In this document: in pieces, positions 52,622-61,004 of the stretch | Layout of the letters: every line of letters begins with the position of its first letter | Numbering within the stretch: the first letter of the stretch is position 1 | Assembly: GCF_006228125.1 (NCBI RefSeq) | Contig: NZ_VDFY01000139.1 | Location: 1-63,895, forward strand | DNA length: 63,895 bases | Direction: 5' to 3' | Source: Micromonospora orduensis | Lineage (GTDB): Bacteria; Actinomycetota; Actinomycetes; Mycobacteriales; Micromonosporaceae | The notes under the pieces: model-generated | Databases searched by the model: none | What the model was told of the DNA's origin: nothing | The model's input: only the letters and a program-made list of their open reading frames with translations | Made by a program: the position numbers and the translations under genes

Positions 52622-54046
52622 CTATTGTGCGGCCAGACCGTTGCGTCGGATCACCGAGGCGTACCACCTGGCGCTGGACTTGGGAATGCGGACCTGGCTG
52701 TCGTAATCGACATGGATCATGCCGAATCGCTTGGTGTAACCCCAGGCCCACTCGAAATTATCCATCAACGACCAGGCGAAGTATCCCCGCAGGGGCACCC
52801 CCGCGTTGATCGCCTCGTGCGCGGCCCGCAGGTGGGCGTCGAAGTAGGCGAGCCGGTCGACGTCGTCGACCCCCCCGTCGACGACCGCGTCCACGAAAGC
52901 GGAGCCGTTCTCGGTGACGTACAGCGGCAGGTCCGTGTAGTCGTCGTGCACCCGGCGCAGCGTCTCGGTCAGGCCGGGGGCGTCGATCTCCCAGCCCATG
53001 TCGGTGACCGGGACACCCCGGGTGACGAAGCGGACGTCCTCGCTGCCCGGCCAGCACGACGGGGCCGGGTCGGCCTCGACGCCCTCGACCGCCGCGGCGA
53101 CCACGTGCCGGCTGTAGTAGTTGACGCCGACCATGTCCAGCGGCGTGGCGATGGTCGCCAGGTCACCGTCGCGCACGTGGTCGAAGTCGGTCACCGTGCG
53201 CAGGTCGGCCACCAGGTCCCGGGGGTACGACCCGCGCAGCAGCGGGTCGAGGAAGAAGCGGTTGGCCAACCCGTCGATGCGCCGGGCCGCGTCCACGTCT
53301 GCGGGCGCGTCACTGGCCGGGTCGACCGGGTAGAGGTTGACCGTCACGCCCACCTCGGCGTCCGGCCGGCTGGCCCGCAACGCCTGCACGGCCAGGCCGT
53401 GGCCGAGCATCAGGTGGTGCCCGGCACGGACCGCGTCCGCGCCGTCGGTACGACCGGGCGCGTGCACGCCCGAGCCGTAGCCGAGGAACGCCGAGCACCA
53501 CGGCTCGTTGAGCGTGGTCCAGTAGCGCACCCGGTCGCCGAGCGCGTCGGCGACAAGCGTCGTGTAGTCGGCGAAGCGGGCCGCGGTCTCCCGGGCCGGC
53601 CAGCCACCGGCGTCCTCCAGCGGCTGCGGCAGGTCCCAGTGGTAGAGGGTGAGCCACGGCTCGATGCCGTTGGCCAGCAGCTCGTCGACCAACCGCCGGT
53701 AGAAGTCCAGGCCGCGCTGGTTGGCCGCGCCGGTGCCGCCGGGCTGCACCCGGGGCCAGGAGACCGAGAAACGGTACGACTTGAGGCCCAGCTCGGCCAT
53801 CAGCGCGACGTCGTCACCGACCCGGTGGTAGTGGTCGCAGGCCACGTCGCCGGTGTGCCCGGCGACGACCCGGCCGTCGGTGTGGCTGAAGGTGTCCCAG
53901 ATCGACGGGGTACGGCCGTCCTCGGCCGCCGCCCCCTCGATCTGGTACGCCGCGGTCGCGGCCCCCCAGAGGAAGCCGGGTGGAAAGGTCAACCCGGGCC
54001 GGTCGTCGAGGACACCGACGGCGGGCGGGCTGGCGGGGTTGCTCAC
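52622..54046 (-). CDS. bglC: Intracellular beta-glucosidase, GH1
   Basis: 474 residues. [20 protein letters not shown] is the GH1 N-terminal signature, [16 protein letters not shown] holds the acid/base Glu, and [12 protein letters not shown] the nucleophile Glu. There is no signal peptide. It hydrolyses imported cellobiose and cello-oligosaccharides to glucose. GTG 54046 overlaps the stop of cebG by four bases (GTGA). Confidence 0.95.
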   Translation of the reverse strand: MSNPASPPAVGVLDDRPGLTFPPGFLWGAATAAYQIEGAAAEDGRTPSIWDTFSHTDGRVVAGHTGDVACDHYHRVGDDVALMAELGLKSYRFSVSWPRVQPGGTGAANQRGLDFYRRLVDELLANGIEPWLTLYHWDLPQPLEDAGGWPARETAARFADYTTLVADALGDRVRYWTTLNEPWCSAFLGYGSGVHAPGRTDGADAVRAGHHLMLGHGLAVQALRASRPDAEVGVTVNLYPVDPASDAPADVDAARRIDGLANRFFLDPLLRGSYPRDLVADLRTVTDFDHVRDGDLATIATPLDMVGVNYYSRHVVAAAVEGVEADPAPSCWPGSEDVRFVTRGVPVTDMGWEIDAPGLTETLRRVHDDYTDLPLYVTENGSAFVDAVVDGGVDDVDRLAYFDAHLRAAHEAINAGVPLRGYFAWSLMDNFEWAWGYTKRFGMIHVDYDSQVRIPKSSARWYASVIRRNGLAAQ

Positions 54047-54945
54047 GACTTGACGGCACCTTCCATGATCCCGCCGATGATCTGGCGGCCGAACAGAACG
54101 AACACGACAAACAGCGGAAGGGTGGCGATCAACGTACCCGCGAAGATCTGGGAATTGTCCGCGAAGTACGCGGTGTTCAGACTGCGCAGCGAGATCTGCA
54201 CGGTCGGGTTGGCCGGGTCGGCCAGCACCACGAACGGCCAGAAGAACTGGTTCCACTGCTCCATGAAGGTGAGCAGGCCGAGCACCGCCGCCGCGGGACG
54301 CAGCGCCGGCACCACCACATGCCAGTAGACACGCCAGGTGGAGCAGCCGTCGACCCGGGCCGCCTCGATCAGTTCGTTGGGCACGGCCTGTTCGGCGTAC
54401 TGGCGCATCATGAAGATGCCGAAACCGCCGATCAGGAACGGCACGGTCACCGACGGCATGGTGTTCAGCCATTCCAGCTTGGCCATCAGGATGTACAACG
54501 GCAGCACGCCGAGCTGGATGGGAATCATCATCGAGGCGAGGATGATGAGCAGCAGCGCGTTCTTGCCCCGGAACCTCAGTTTCGCGAACGCGAACCCGGC
54601 GAGCGAGCCGAAGAAGACGGTCGCCACCGTGATGGTGCCGGACACGAGGAACGAGTTCATCAGGCCCTTGACGATGTTCGCGTCGCCGTTGTCGAGGACC
54701 CGCTGGATGTTCTCGCCCAGCTTGCCGCCGGGCAGGAACGGCGGCGGCCAGGAGTTGGCCGCGTCGCTGGTCCGCGAGGCGATGACGATCATCCAGTAGA
54801 AGGGGAAGAGCGACAGGATCACGCCGAGGACGAGCCCGACCCAGGTCAGGGGACTGGCCGTCCAGAGCTTCTCCGCCCGGTGGCGGATGCCGGTACGCCC
54901 GGTCGGCGGCAGGGCCGCCGGTGGTCGCAGAGTGGTCATGGTCAT
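54043..54945 (-). CDS. cebG: Cellobiose ABC transporter permease CebG
   Basis: 300 residues, six transmembrane helices. [20 protein letters not shown] is the EAA-loop motif contacting the ATPase. [12 protein letters not shown] leads the cytoplasmic N-terminus. As in other ceb systems no ATPase gene is nearby; a shared MsiK-type ATPase encoded elsewhere is assumed. The start overlaps nothing upstream; cebF ends 13 bases before it. Confidence 0.92.
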   Translation of the reverse strand: MTMTTLRPPAALPPTGRTGIRHRAEKLWTASPLTWVGLVLGVILSLFPFYWMIVIASRTSDAANSWPPPFLPGGKLGENIQRVLDNGDANIVKGLMNSFLVSGTITVATVFFGSLAGFAFAKLRFRGKNALLLIILASMMIPIQLGVLPLYILMAKLEWLNTMPSVTVPFLIGGFGIFMMRQYAEQAVPNELIEAARVDGCSTWRVYWHVVVPALRPAAAVLGLLTFMEQWNQFFWPFVVLADPANPTVQISLRSLNTAYFADNSQIFAGTLIATLPLFVVFVLFGRQIIGGIMEGAVKS

Positions 54946-54958
54946 GGGTGCGCCACCC

Positions 54959-55945
54959 TCACTTGTCGGAGCTGATTCGGCGGGCCAGCAGGTAGTTGAG
55001 CAGTGAGACAGATGCGATCAGCACGAAGAGCACCAGGGCGACGGCGCCCGCGTACCCCCACCGGAACCGCTGGTTCATCACGTCCAGCAGGTACATCGTG
55101 ATCGTCTGGAACTGCCCCTCCGAGCCACCGGAGAGTGCGCCCGAGCCACTTGTGAACATGAGCGGCTCGGTGAAGAGCTGCAGACCGCCGATCGTCGAGA
55201 TGATCAGCGTGAAGATGATGGTGGGGCGCAGCTGGGGAATGGTGATCGACCAGAACTGCCGACGCCGGGAGGCGCCGTCGAGGGCCGCGGCCTCGTACAT
55301 GTCCTTGCTGATCGACTGCATCGCCGCGAGGTAGATCAGGGCGTTGTAGCCAACCCACCGCCAGTCGACCATCGTGGAGATGGCGAACCAGGACGCGAAC
55401 CGGTTGGCCCGCCAGTCGATGGGGCCGACGCCGACGAGGTCGAGCAACCAGTTCACCAGGCCGAACTCGCGGGCGTAGATCATCGAGAAGATGAGCGCGA
55501 CCACGGCGGTCGAGGTGATGATCGGCATGGCGATGGCCAGCCGGAAGAACATCTGCCCCCGGATACGCCGGTTCAGGGCGTTGGCCAGCAGCAGGGCGAT
55601 GAGCAGCTGCGGAATCGTGGACATGAGGAACATCCCGAAGGTGTTCACCACGGCGTTCCAGAACTGCGGGTCGTTCGTGAACAGCTCGACGAAGTTGTCC
55701 ACGCCGACGAAGCTGATCGTGGCGTTCAGCGGTGACCTGTCGGTCATCGCGATCCAGAACGTGTAGATGATCGGGTAGACGCCGAAGATCGCGAAGAGCA
55801 CGAAGAACGGCAGGACGAAGACGTACGGGGTCAGGCGCAGGTCCAGCCGGTTCAGTAGCCGGCCACGCTGCGGGGAGTGCCGCGGGGCGGGCCGCGGCCC
55901 ACGGGCCGGCGCGGCCGGCGGCGCGGTGGTCTTCAGAGAGCTCAT
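54959..55945 (-). CDS. cebF: Cellobiose ABC transporter permease CebF
   Basis: 328 residues, six transmembrane helices, with a Pro/Arg-rich cytoplasmic N-terminus. The EAA-loop reads YEAAALDGASRRRQFWSITI. The first helix is TPYVFVLPFFVLFAIFGVYP. It pairs with CebG to form the channel. ATG 55945 lies 114 bases after cebE, separated by a strong hairpin. Confidence 0.92.
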   Translation of the reverse strand: MSSLKTTAPPAAPARGPRPAPRHSPQRGRLLNRLDLRLTPYVFVLPFFVLFAIFGVYPIIYTFWIAMTDRSPLNATISFVGVDNFVELFTNDPQFWNAVVNTFGMFLMSTIPQLLIALLLANALNRRIRGQMFFRLAIAMPIITSTAVVALIFSMIYAREFGLVNWLLDLVGVGPIDWRANRFASWFAISTMVDWRWVGYNALIYLAAMQSISKDMYEAAALDGASRRRQFWSITIPQLRPTIIFTLIISTIGGLQLFTEPLMFTSGSGALSGGSEGQFQTITMYLLDVMNQRFRWGYAGAVALVLFVLIASVSLLNYLLARRISSDK

Positions 55946-56008
55946 GAACGGTCCTTCACACTTGGCGGCACCGTCGCGGGCGCCGCGGCAGGGCGTTCCG
56001 ACGCGGGT

Positions 56009-56043
56009 TCACGGGTGGTGCCGGAGTCCGGCACCACCCGTGA
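56009..56043 (-). terminator. Strong hairpin inside the ceb operon between cebE and cebF
   Basis: A perfect 16-pair stem (56009-56024 with 56028-56043, loop AGT), 17 bases after the cebE stop and 63 bases before cebF. No U-run follows in the transcript direction. The position suits a 3' stabiliser of the cebE message or a partial attenuator that lowers permease expression relative to the binding protein. Confidence 0.7.
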
Positions 56044-56059
56044 GCGCGTCGACAGCCAG

Positions 56060-57370
56060 TTACTTGCCTGCTGCCTCGCCGTTCTTCACCGCGTCCTGCC
56101 AGGCCGCGTCGGCGGCCTTGCCCTGCTCGACGCTGCGCAGCGCGTTCTCGACCGCGTCGCGGACCGCCTGGTTCTTCGGGCCGAGGTAGACCGGCTTCAG
56201 CTCCTTCGCGCCGGCGGCGAAGATCTTGCCGATCGGCGCCCCGCTGAAGTACTCGTTGGTCGCGGCGAGCACGGCCGGGTCCTCAAGGGCCTGCGGCGAC
56301 GAGGGCAGGTTCCCGACCTTCTTGAACGCCTCGGTCTGGCTCTTGGCGCTGGTCAGGAACTTGGCCAGCTCCGCGGCCTCCTTCTGGTGCTTGCTGGACT
56401 TCGGCACGGCCAGCCAGGAGCCGCCCCAGTTGCCGCCGTTGCCGGGCGCCTTGGCCACGTCCCACTTGCCGGCGGCCGCGTCACCGGCCTGACCCTTGAT
56501 GACACCGGTCATCCAGGCCGGGCAGCCGATGGTGGCGAAGCTGCCGTTCTTGAAGCCGGCGTTCCACTCGTTGGAGAAGCTCTTCAGGTTGTTCGACAGA
56601 CCGGCGGCGGTCATCTTGGTGGTCAGCTCGAACGCGGACCGCACGTCCGGGTTCTCACCGACGGTGAGCTTGTTGCTCTTGTCGAAGTAGGTGTAGCCGG
56701 TGCCCGCGCCGGCCTTCTGCATCAGCACGATGTTGTAGAAGTTGGTCGCCGAGTCGACGAACTTGTGCTTCTTGTCGGCGGCGGCGAACTTCTGCCCCTG
56801 CGCGATGAACTCGTCCCAGGTCGGCCAGAGGGCGCCGACCTGCTCGCGGTCGGTCGGCAGACCGGCGGCCTTGAACAGGTCGCTGCGGTAGCAGACGGCC
56901 ATGCCGCCGACGTCGGTGCCGAGACCGAGGACCTTGCCGTCCGGGGTGAGGCCACCCTCCCACTTCCAGGGCAGGAAGTTGCTCTTCAGGTCGTTGGCGC
57001 CGTGGTCGGCCAGGTTCACGAACTTGTCGGCCTGCGCGAAGAACTGCACGATCGTGCCCTCTTCGAGGGCGACGACGTCGCCGGCGCCCGCGCCGGCGGT
57101 GATCTGCTGCGTCAGCCGGGTGTTGTAGTCGCCCAGGCCCAGGCCCTTGCCGCGCTCCTGGATGGTGACGTTCGGGTGCTCCGACTGGTACTGCTTGTAG
57201 AGCTCCTCGTACCCGAAGCCCTGGTCGCCGAAGACGTCGACGACCAGAGTGACCTTGCCGCCGTCCGATCCGGACGACGAGTCGCTGTCGCCGCAGGCGG
57301 TCGCCGCGGCGAGCACGGCGACGGACGCGAGCGCGACCGCCGCAAAGCGGCGACGTGAGGTGACGCTCAT
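56060..57370 (-). CDS. cebE: Cellobiose/cello-oligosaccharide binding lipoprotein CebE
   Basis: 436 residues. Lipoprotein signal (VALASVAVLAAATAC, lipidated Cys) followed by a Ser/Gly-rich tether and a solute-binding fold with VTLVVDVFGDQGFGYEELYK, GGNWGGSWLAVPKSS and terminal DAAWQDAVKNGEAAGK. Trp/aromatic-rich loops fit a sugar cleft. ATG 57370 has AGGGG upstream. First gene of the minus-strand operon cebE-cebF-cebG-bglC-cebR. Confidence 0.9.
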   Translation of the reverse strand: MSVTSRRRFAAVALASVAVLAAATACGDSDSSSGSDGGKVTLVVDVFGDQGFGYEELYKQYQSEHPNVTIQERGKGLGLGDYNTRLTQQITAGAGAGDVVALEEGTIVQFFAQADKFVNLADHGANDLKSNFLPWKWEGGLTPDGKVLGLGTDVGGMAVCYRSDLFKAAGLPTDREQVGALWPTWDEFIAQGQKFAAADKKHKFVDSATNFYNIVLMQKAGAGTGYTYFDKSNKLTVGENPDVRSAFELTTKMTAAGLSNNLKSFSNEWNAGFKNGSFATIGCPAWMTGVIKGQAGDAAAGKWDVAKAPGNGGNWGGSWLAVPKSSKHQKEAAELAKFLTSAKSQTEAFKKVGNLPSSPQALEDPAVLAATNEYFSGAPIGKIFAAGAKELKPVYLGPKNQAVRDAVENALRSVEQGKAADAAWQDAVKNGEAAGK

Positions 57371-57498
57371 CCTGACCCCTCTCAAGTGGTGAGGCTTGGT
57401 GTCGTGTGTGGCGGGGGATGCTGCAACGCCCTGCTGTCGCCCTGCCGATGGCCGGGGCGTCGTGGGGGGAGCCGTGAAGGAGATATCCGCCACTCCCC

Positions 57499-57512
57499 CG
57501 GGAGCGCTCCCA
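57499..57512 (-). promoter_or_regulatory. CebR operator 1 of the ceb operon
   Basis: CGGGAGCGCTCCCA, one base from the palindromic consensus TGGGAGCGCTCCCA, about 129 bases before cebE. Confidence 0.85.
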
Positions 57513-57551
57513 TGAGATTGCCGGGGTGCCCCCAGGGTGTCAATAGACCGA

Positions 57552-57565
57552 TGGGAGCGTTCCCA
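57552..57565 (-). promoter_or_regulatory. CebR operator 2 of the ceb operon
   Basis: TGGGAGCGTTCCCA, one base from consensus. It lies 53 bases from operator 1 (about five helical turns), so two dimers could face the same side of the DNA, consistent with cooperative repression. Confidence 0.85.
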
Positions 57566-57634
57566 GATCGTTACCGCCCTGTTTCGGGCGGGCACCCTGG
57601 GCGACCGTTGCCTGGTGGAACCGACGGAGCCGGA

Positions 57635-58189
57635 TCAGCAGAAGCGGCGCAGCAACGTGGTCGTACGGTCGGGGTCGAAGCGGGACGGGTCGTAGCTGAC
57701 ACCCGCCCAGTCACGCAGCAGGGCGTACCGCGGGTCGGCCAGGACACCCGGATCGTCGAGCGCGGCCAGCAGCGCCTGGTAGCCCGCCGGTCCCCCGATC
57801 CCCTCCGGCGGGCAGGCCCGCTCACCGTCCAGGCAGACCGGGTACCGCTCGTCCGGGTCCGCGGTCAGCGCGTCCTCGACGACCAGGTCGTGCTCCCACC
57901 AGTCACCGAAGTCGTACGTGTAGGAGAAACGGCTGCCCTTGCCGAGCACCGCGTCGAGCCGCACGTCCAGCTCGTCGTGCAGCGCCAACTCACCGTCCGG
58001 GTCGGGCTCGCCGTACTGCACGGCGTCGATCTCGAACGAGTGCAGATGGCAGTCCCGCCAGCCCATCGCGTGCTGCACCACCCGGTGCAGCCGGTCCAGC
58101 GTGTAGCCGGCCGGCACGAGCACCCGACGCCACACCGATGGGCGGACGCCGGCCAGGGACATCTTCAGCTGGAAGATCTGACGCGGCAT
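57635..58189 (-). CDS. pRiA4b ORF-3 family protein
   Basis: 184 residues. PRQIFQLKMSLAGVRPSVWR, YTLDRLHRVVQHAMGWRDCH, FSYTYDFGDWWEHDLVVEDA and CPPEGIGGPAGYQALLAALD are the invariant motifs of the family named after plasmid pRiA4b ORF-3, also seen as a passenger in IS1096-type elements. Biochemical function is unknown to me. No transposase or inverted repeats are seen around it, so it appears to be a plain chromosomal gene. ATG 58189 follows GGACAGGAC. Confidence 0.85.
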   Translation of the reverse strand: MPRQIFQLKMSLAGVRPSVWRRVLVPAGYTLDRLHRVVQHAMGWRDCHLHSFEIDAVQYGEPDPDGELALHDELDVRLDAVLGKGSRFSYTYDFGDWWEHDLVVEDALTADPDERYPVCLDGERACPPEGIGGPAGYQALLAALDDPGVLADPRYALLRDWAGVSYDPSRFDPDRTTTLLRRFC

Positions 58190-58223
58190 GCTGTCCTGTC
58201 CTCCCGCGGCTTAGGCTGCGAGC

Positions 58224-58343
58224 ATGATCTGCCGAGCGTGCCGGGCCCGGCGGCACGGTGACTGCCCGGGCCGGAACTGGTGCGACTGCCAGCACCGTAC
58301 CGCCGAACCGACCCCTCCGGTCACCGGTCCGGCCGGCGAATGA
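58224..58343 (+). CDS. 39-residue Cys-rich protein coupled to the reductase gene
   Basis: Starts MICRACRARRHGDCPGRNWC, then DCQHR and a Pro-rich end, TGA at 58341-58343. Cysteines follow C-x2-C-x7-C-x5-C-x-C-x-H, a metal-binding (zinc- or iron-like) pattern. The stop overlaps the ATG of the RibD-type gene (ATGA). TAGGCT (58212-58217) lies six bases before ATG 58224, indicating a leaderless promoter that would start exactly at this ATG. The coupling and Cys pattern argue for a real gene; function unknown. Confidence 0.7.
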   Translation: MICRACRARRHGDCPGRNWCDCQHRTAEPTPPVTGPAGE

Positions 58344-59086
58344 CCGTCGGAATTCCGATCCGACGGCTCTGGCCCGAGCCGTCGACCGAGCCGCTCGACG
58401 ACGCCACGCTGACCAGCCTGTACGGTCGCGCCGACCGCCCCCGGCTGCGGGTCAACTTCGTCGCCAGCCTGGACGGCGCGGTCACCGTCGACGGCTACTC
58501 CGCCGGGCTCTCCGGGGAGCCGGACAAGCGGGTGTTCGGCCTGCTGCGGATGGTCTGCGACGCGCTCGTGGTGGCCGCCGGCACGCTTCGCCACGAGGGA
58601 TACCGGGCGGTCCGCCTGAACGAGACCCGCCGCGCCTGGCGTCGGGCCAACGGGCTCACGGAGTACCCGACGCTTGTGGTCGTCTCCGGCTCGCTCGACC
58701 TGGACCCGGCGCAGGCCGCCTTCGCCGACGCGCCGGTCCGCCCGATCGTGCTCACCCACGCCGACGCCGACCCGCCGCCCGGCCTTTCCGACGTCGCCGA
58801 CCTGCTACGCTGCGGCACCGATCGGGTCGACCTGGCCGCCGGCCTCGCCGCGCTGCACGGGCGCGGACTTACCCAACTGCTCTGCGAGGGCGGCCCACAC
58901 CTGTTCGGCGCGCTCACCGCCGCCGACCTGGTGGACGAGCTGTGCCTGACCGTCTCACCGCTGCTGGCCGGACCCGGGCCGGGCCGGATCACCGCCGGCG
59001 ACACCGGGTCACCCCGGCACCTGCCACTGCGGCACGTGCTCGCCGCCGACGACGGCGTCCTCCTGCTCCGCCACGCCCGCCCGTGA
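58340..59086 (+). CDS. RibD C-terminal-type pyrimidine/dihydrofolate reductase family protein
   Basis: 248 residues. PRLRVNFVASLDGAVTVDGY is the NADPH/substrate N-terminal motif, DALVVAAGTLRHEGYRAVRL the second, and LTQLLCEGGPHLFGALTAAD the glycine-rich GGP loop of RibD reductase/DHFR-like enzymes. DELCLTVSPLLAG is the next strand. It lacks the deaminase half of RibD. Substrate unresolved: a riboflavin-type intermediate or other pterin. It is translated from a leaderless message via the upstream Cys-rich gene. Confidence 0.8.
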   Translation: MTVGIPIRRLWPEPSTEPLDDATLTSLYGRADRPRLRVNFVASLDGAVTVDGYSAGLSGEPDKRVFGLLRMVCDALVVAAGTLRHEGYRAVRLNETRRAWRRANGLTEYPTLVVVSGSLDLDPAQAAFADAPVRPIVLTHADADPPPGLSDVADLLRCGTDRVDLAAGLAALHGRGLTQLLCEGGPHLFGALTAADLVDELCLTVSPLLAGPGPGRITAGDTGSPRHLPLRHVLAADDGVLLLRHARP

Positions 59087-59100
59087 CGGGCCGTCACCCG

Positions 59101-59140
59101 GTCACACACCAAGCGTCGTGAGTGTGACGGCGCTTGGTGT
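59101..59140 (+). terminator. Overlapping alternative hairpins downstream of the RibD-type gene
   Basis: Two inverted repeats overlap. Stem A: GTCACAC 59101-59107 with GTGTGAC 59122-59128. Stem B: ACACCAAGCG 59106-59115 with CGCTTGGTGT 59131-59140. Only one can form at a time because ACAC and the spacer are shared. It lies 15 bases after the stop. Stem B looks like a terminator, but no U-run follows. Confidence 0.5.
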
Positions 59141-59234
59141 CGTCCGCCGCGTCGCGTGGCGACCTGTCGTACTCCTCGGGCAGGATGCAGGGCATGCGCG
59201 CCGACCGTGATGCCCGACCGACCCGAGTCGCCCG

Positions 59235-60986
59235 ATGACCGACGCCGGCCTCGACAGCCCTGGCGAGGCGGTCGGGCGGGTGCTGGGCACCGCCGACGCC
59301 ACCCCGTTGCAGTTCTGGACGGCCGTGGCGCCCGGCAGCTACCTCCAACTCGACGACGTGGTGGTGACCAGGCGTGACCTGCCCGACCGCGAGCCGGTGA
59401 CGATCGCCGGGGTGGTCACCCAGGTCCGCGCCCGGCACGAGGGCGCCCAGTTCGACTCCGACGTGTTCGCCATCGCCGACGGCACGCTGCCCGCACAGGT
59501 GCAGGAGGCGGCCGAGGTCACCACCACCCGGGTCGACCCGGAGCTGTACGTGCCGCCGACCCCTGGCGCGGTGGTGCACCGGGCCGAGGGCGACGCCCGG
59601 GCGCGCGCGCTGCACTTCGACCGGATGGAACGGCGCATCCCGATGGGGATGGGCCGCGACGGGGTGCCGGTCTACCTCAACGCCGACTTTCTCGACGGCA
59701 GCCGGGGCGCGCACGTCTCGATCTCCGGCATCTCCGGGGTGGCCACCAAGACGAGCTTCGCCACCTTCCTGCTCTACTCGGTCTTCCGCTCCGGGGTGCT
59801 GGGGGGCGACGCGGTGAACGCCAAGGCGCTGATCTTCAACGTCAAGGGTGAGGACCTGCTCTTCCTCGACCACCCCAACACCCGCCTCGACGAGCCGACC
59901 CGCGCGGCGTACGCGAAGCTCGGGTTGAGCGCCGGCGCCTTCCCCGACGTGCGGGTCTACGCCCCGCCGCGCCCCGGCGACTCGTCGGGCACTCCCGACG
60001 TGAGCAGCCGGCTCACCGGCGTCGACTCGTTCTACTGGACGCTCGCCGAGTTCTGCGCCGACCGCCTCCTGCCGTACGTGTTCGCCGACGCCGACGACGA
60101 ACGCCAGCAGTACACGATGGTGGTCCACTCGGTCACCGCGCACCTGGCCCGGTACGCCCAGCCGGCCGACGGCGGGGTGAGCATCGACGGGGTGCGGCTC
60201 GGCTCGTACGGCGACCTGGTCGACCACATCGTCGACCAGCTCAACGACGACGAGACCCGCTCGGACTGGGCGGGCAGCGCGGTGGGTCTGGGCACCGTCA
60301 ACGCGTTCGCCCGGCGGTTGATCGGCAGTAAGAAGGATCTGGCCCGGCTGATCCGTGGCGACCTGGCCACCCGTCGCCCGCACTCGATCAACACCAGCGA
60401 GTCGGCGCAGGTGACAGTCGTCGACCTGCACAACCTGCCGGACCGCGCGCAGCGGTTCGTGGTCGGTGTGACGCTCAAGAGCGAGTTCGAACGCAAGGAG
60501 AAGTCCGGCACCGCCAAGCCGCTGCTCTTCGTCGTCCTCGACGAGCTCAACAAGTACGCCCCCCGGGAGGGCTCCTCCCCCATCAAGGAGGTCCTGCTCG
60601 ACATCGCCGAGCGGGGCCGCTCGCTGGGCGTGATCCTGATCGGCGCGCAGCAGACGGCGAGCGAGGTGGAACGGCGGATCGTCACCAACTCGGCGATCCG
60701 GGTGGTCGGCCGGCTCGACCCGGCCGAGGCGTCCCGCCCGGAGTACGGTTTCCTGCCACCGGCGCAGCGGCAGCGGGCGTTGCTGGCCAAGCCGGGCACC
60801 ATGTTCGTCAACCAGCCCGACATCCCGGTGCCGCTCTGCCTGGAGTTCCCGTTCCCGGCGTGGGCGACCCGGGTCTCCGAGGCGGGCCGGGCGCCATCGG
60901 AGACACTGCGCTCGATCACCCAGTCCGCCGACCCGTTCGCCGTGGTGGGCTCCGGCGGCGGCACCGACGACGACATCCCGTTCTAG
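59235..60986 (+). CDS. HerA-like (DUF87) ATPase in the SbcCD operon
   Basis: 583 residues. The N-terminal beta-rich HAS-barrel-type domain (about 30-130: VTIAGVVTQVRARHEGAQFD) leads to an ATPase with a P-loop SGISGVATKTSFATFLLYSV (about 165-175, GxxGxxTKTS variant) and a Walker B of the form VVLDELNKYAP (about 430). The tail SRPEYGFLPPAQRQRAL and AKPGTMFVNQPDIPVPLCLE are HerA/FtsK-like C-terminal parts. HerA partners archaeal Mre11-Rad50-NurA in DNA end processing. SbcD and SbcC lie directly downstream, so a bacterial end-resection complex is inferred. ATG 59235. Confidence 0.82.
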   Translation: MTDAGLDSPGEAVGRVLGTADATPLQFWTAVAPGSYLQLDDVVVTRRDLPDREPVTIAGVVTQVRARHEGAQFDSDVFAIADGTLPAQVQEAAEVTTTRVDPELYVPPTPGAVVHRAEGDARARALHFDRMERRIPMGMGRDGVPVYLNADFLDGSRGAHVSISGISGVATKTSFATFLLYSVFRSGVLGGDAVNAKALIFNVKGEDLLFLDHPNTRLDEPTRAAYAKLGLSAGAFPDVRVYAPPRPGDSSGTPDVSSRLTGVDSFYWTLAEFCADRLLPYVFADADDERQQYTMVVHSVTAHLARYAQPADGGVSIDGVRLGSYGDLVDHIVDQLNDDETRSDWAGSAVGLGTVNAFARRLIGSKKDLARLIRGDLATRRPHSINTSESAQVTVVDLHNLPDRAQRFVVGVTLKSEFERKEKSGTAKPLLFVVLDELNKYAPREGSSPIKEVLLDIAERGRSLGVILIGAQQTASEVERRIVTNSAIRVVGRLDPAEASRPEYGFLPPAQRQRALLAKPGTMFVNQPDIPVPLCLEFPFPAWATRVSEAGRAPSETLRSITQSADPFAVVGSGGGTDDDIPF

Positions 60987-61004
60987 GTAGGGGCCGGCAC
61001 ACCC

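Noticed and set aside
57635..58189. IS1096-type mobile element suggested by the pRiA4b ORF-3 homologue
   Set aside because: No transposase, terminal repeats or target duplication nearby.
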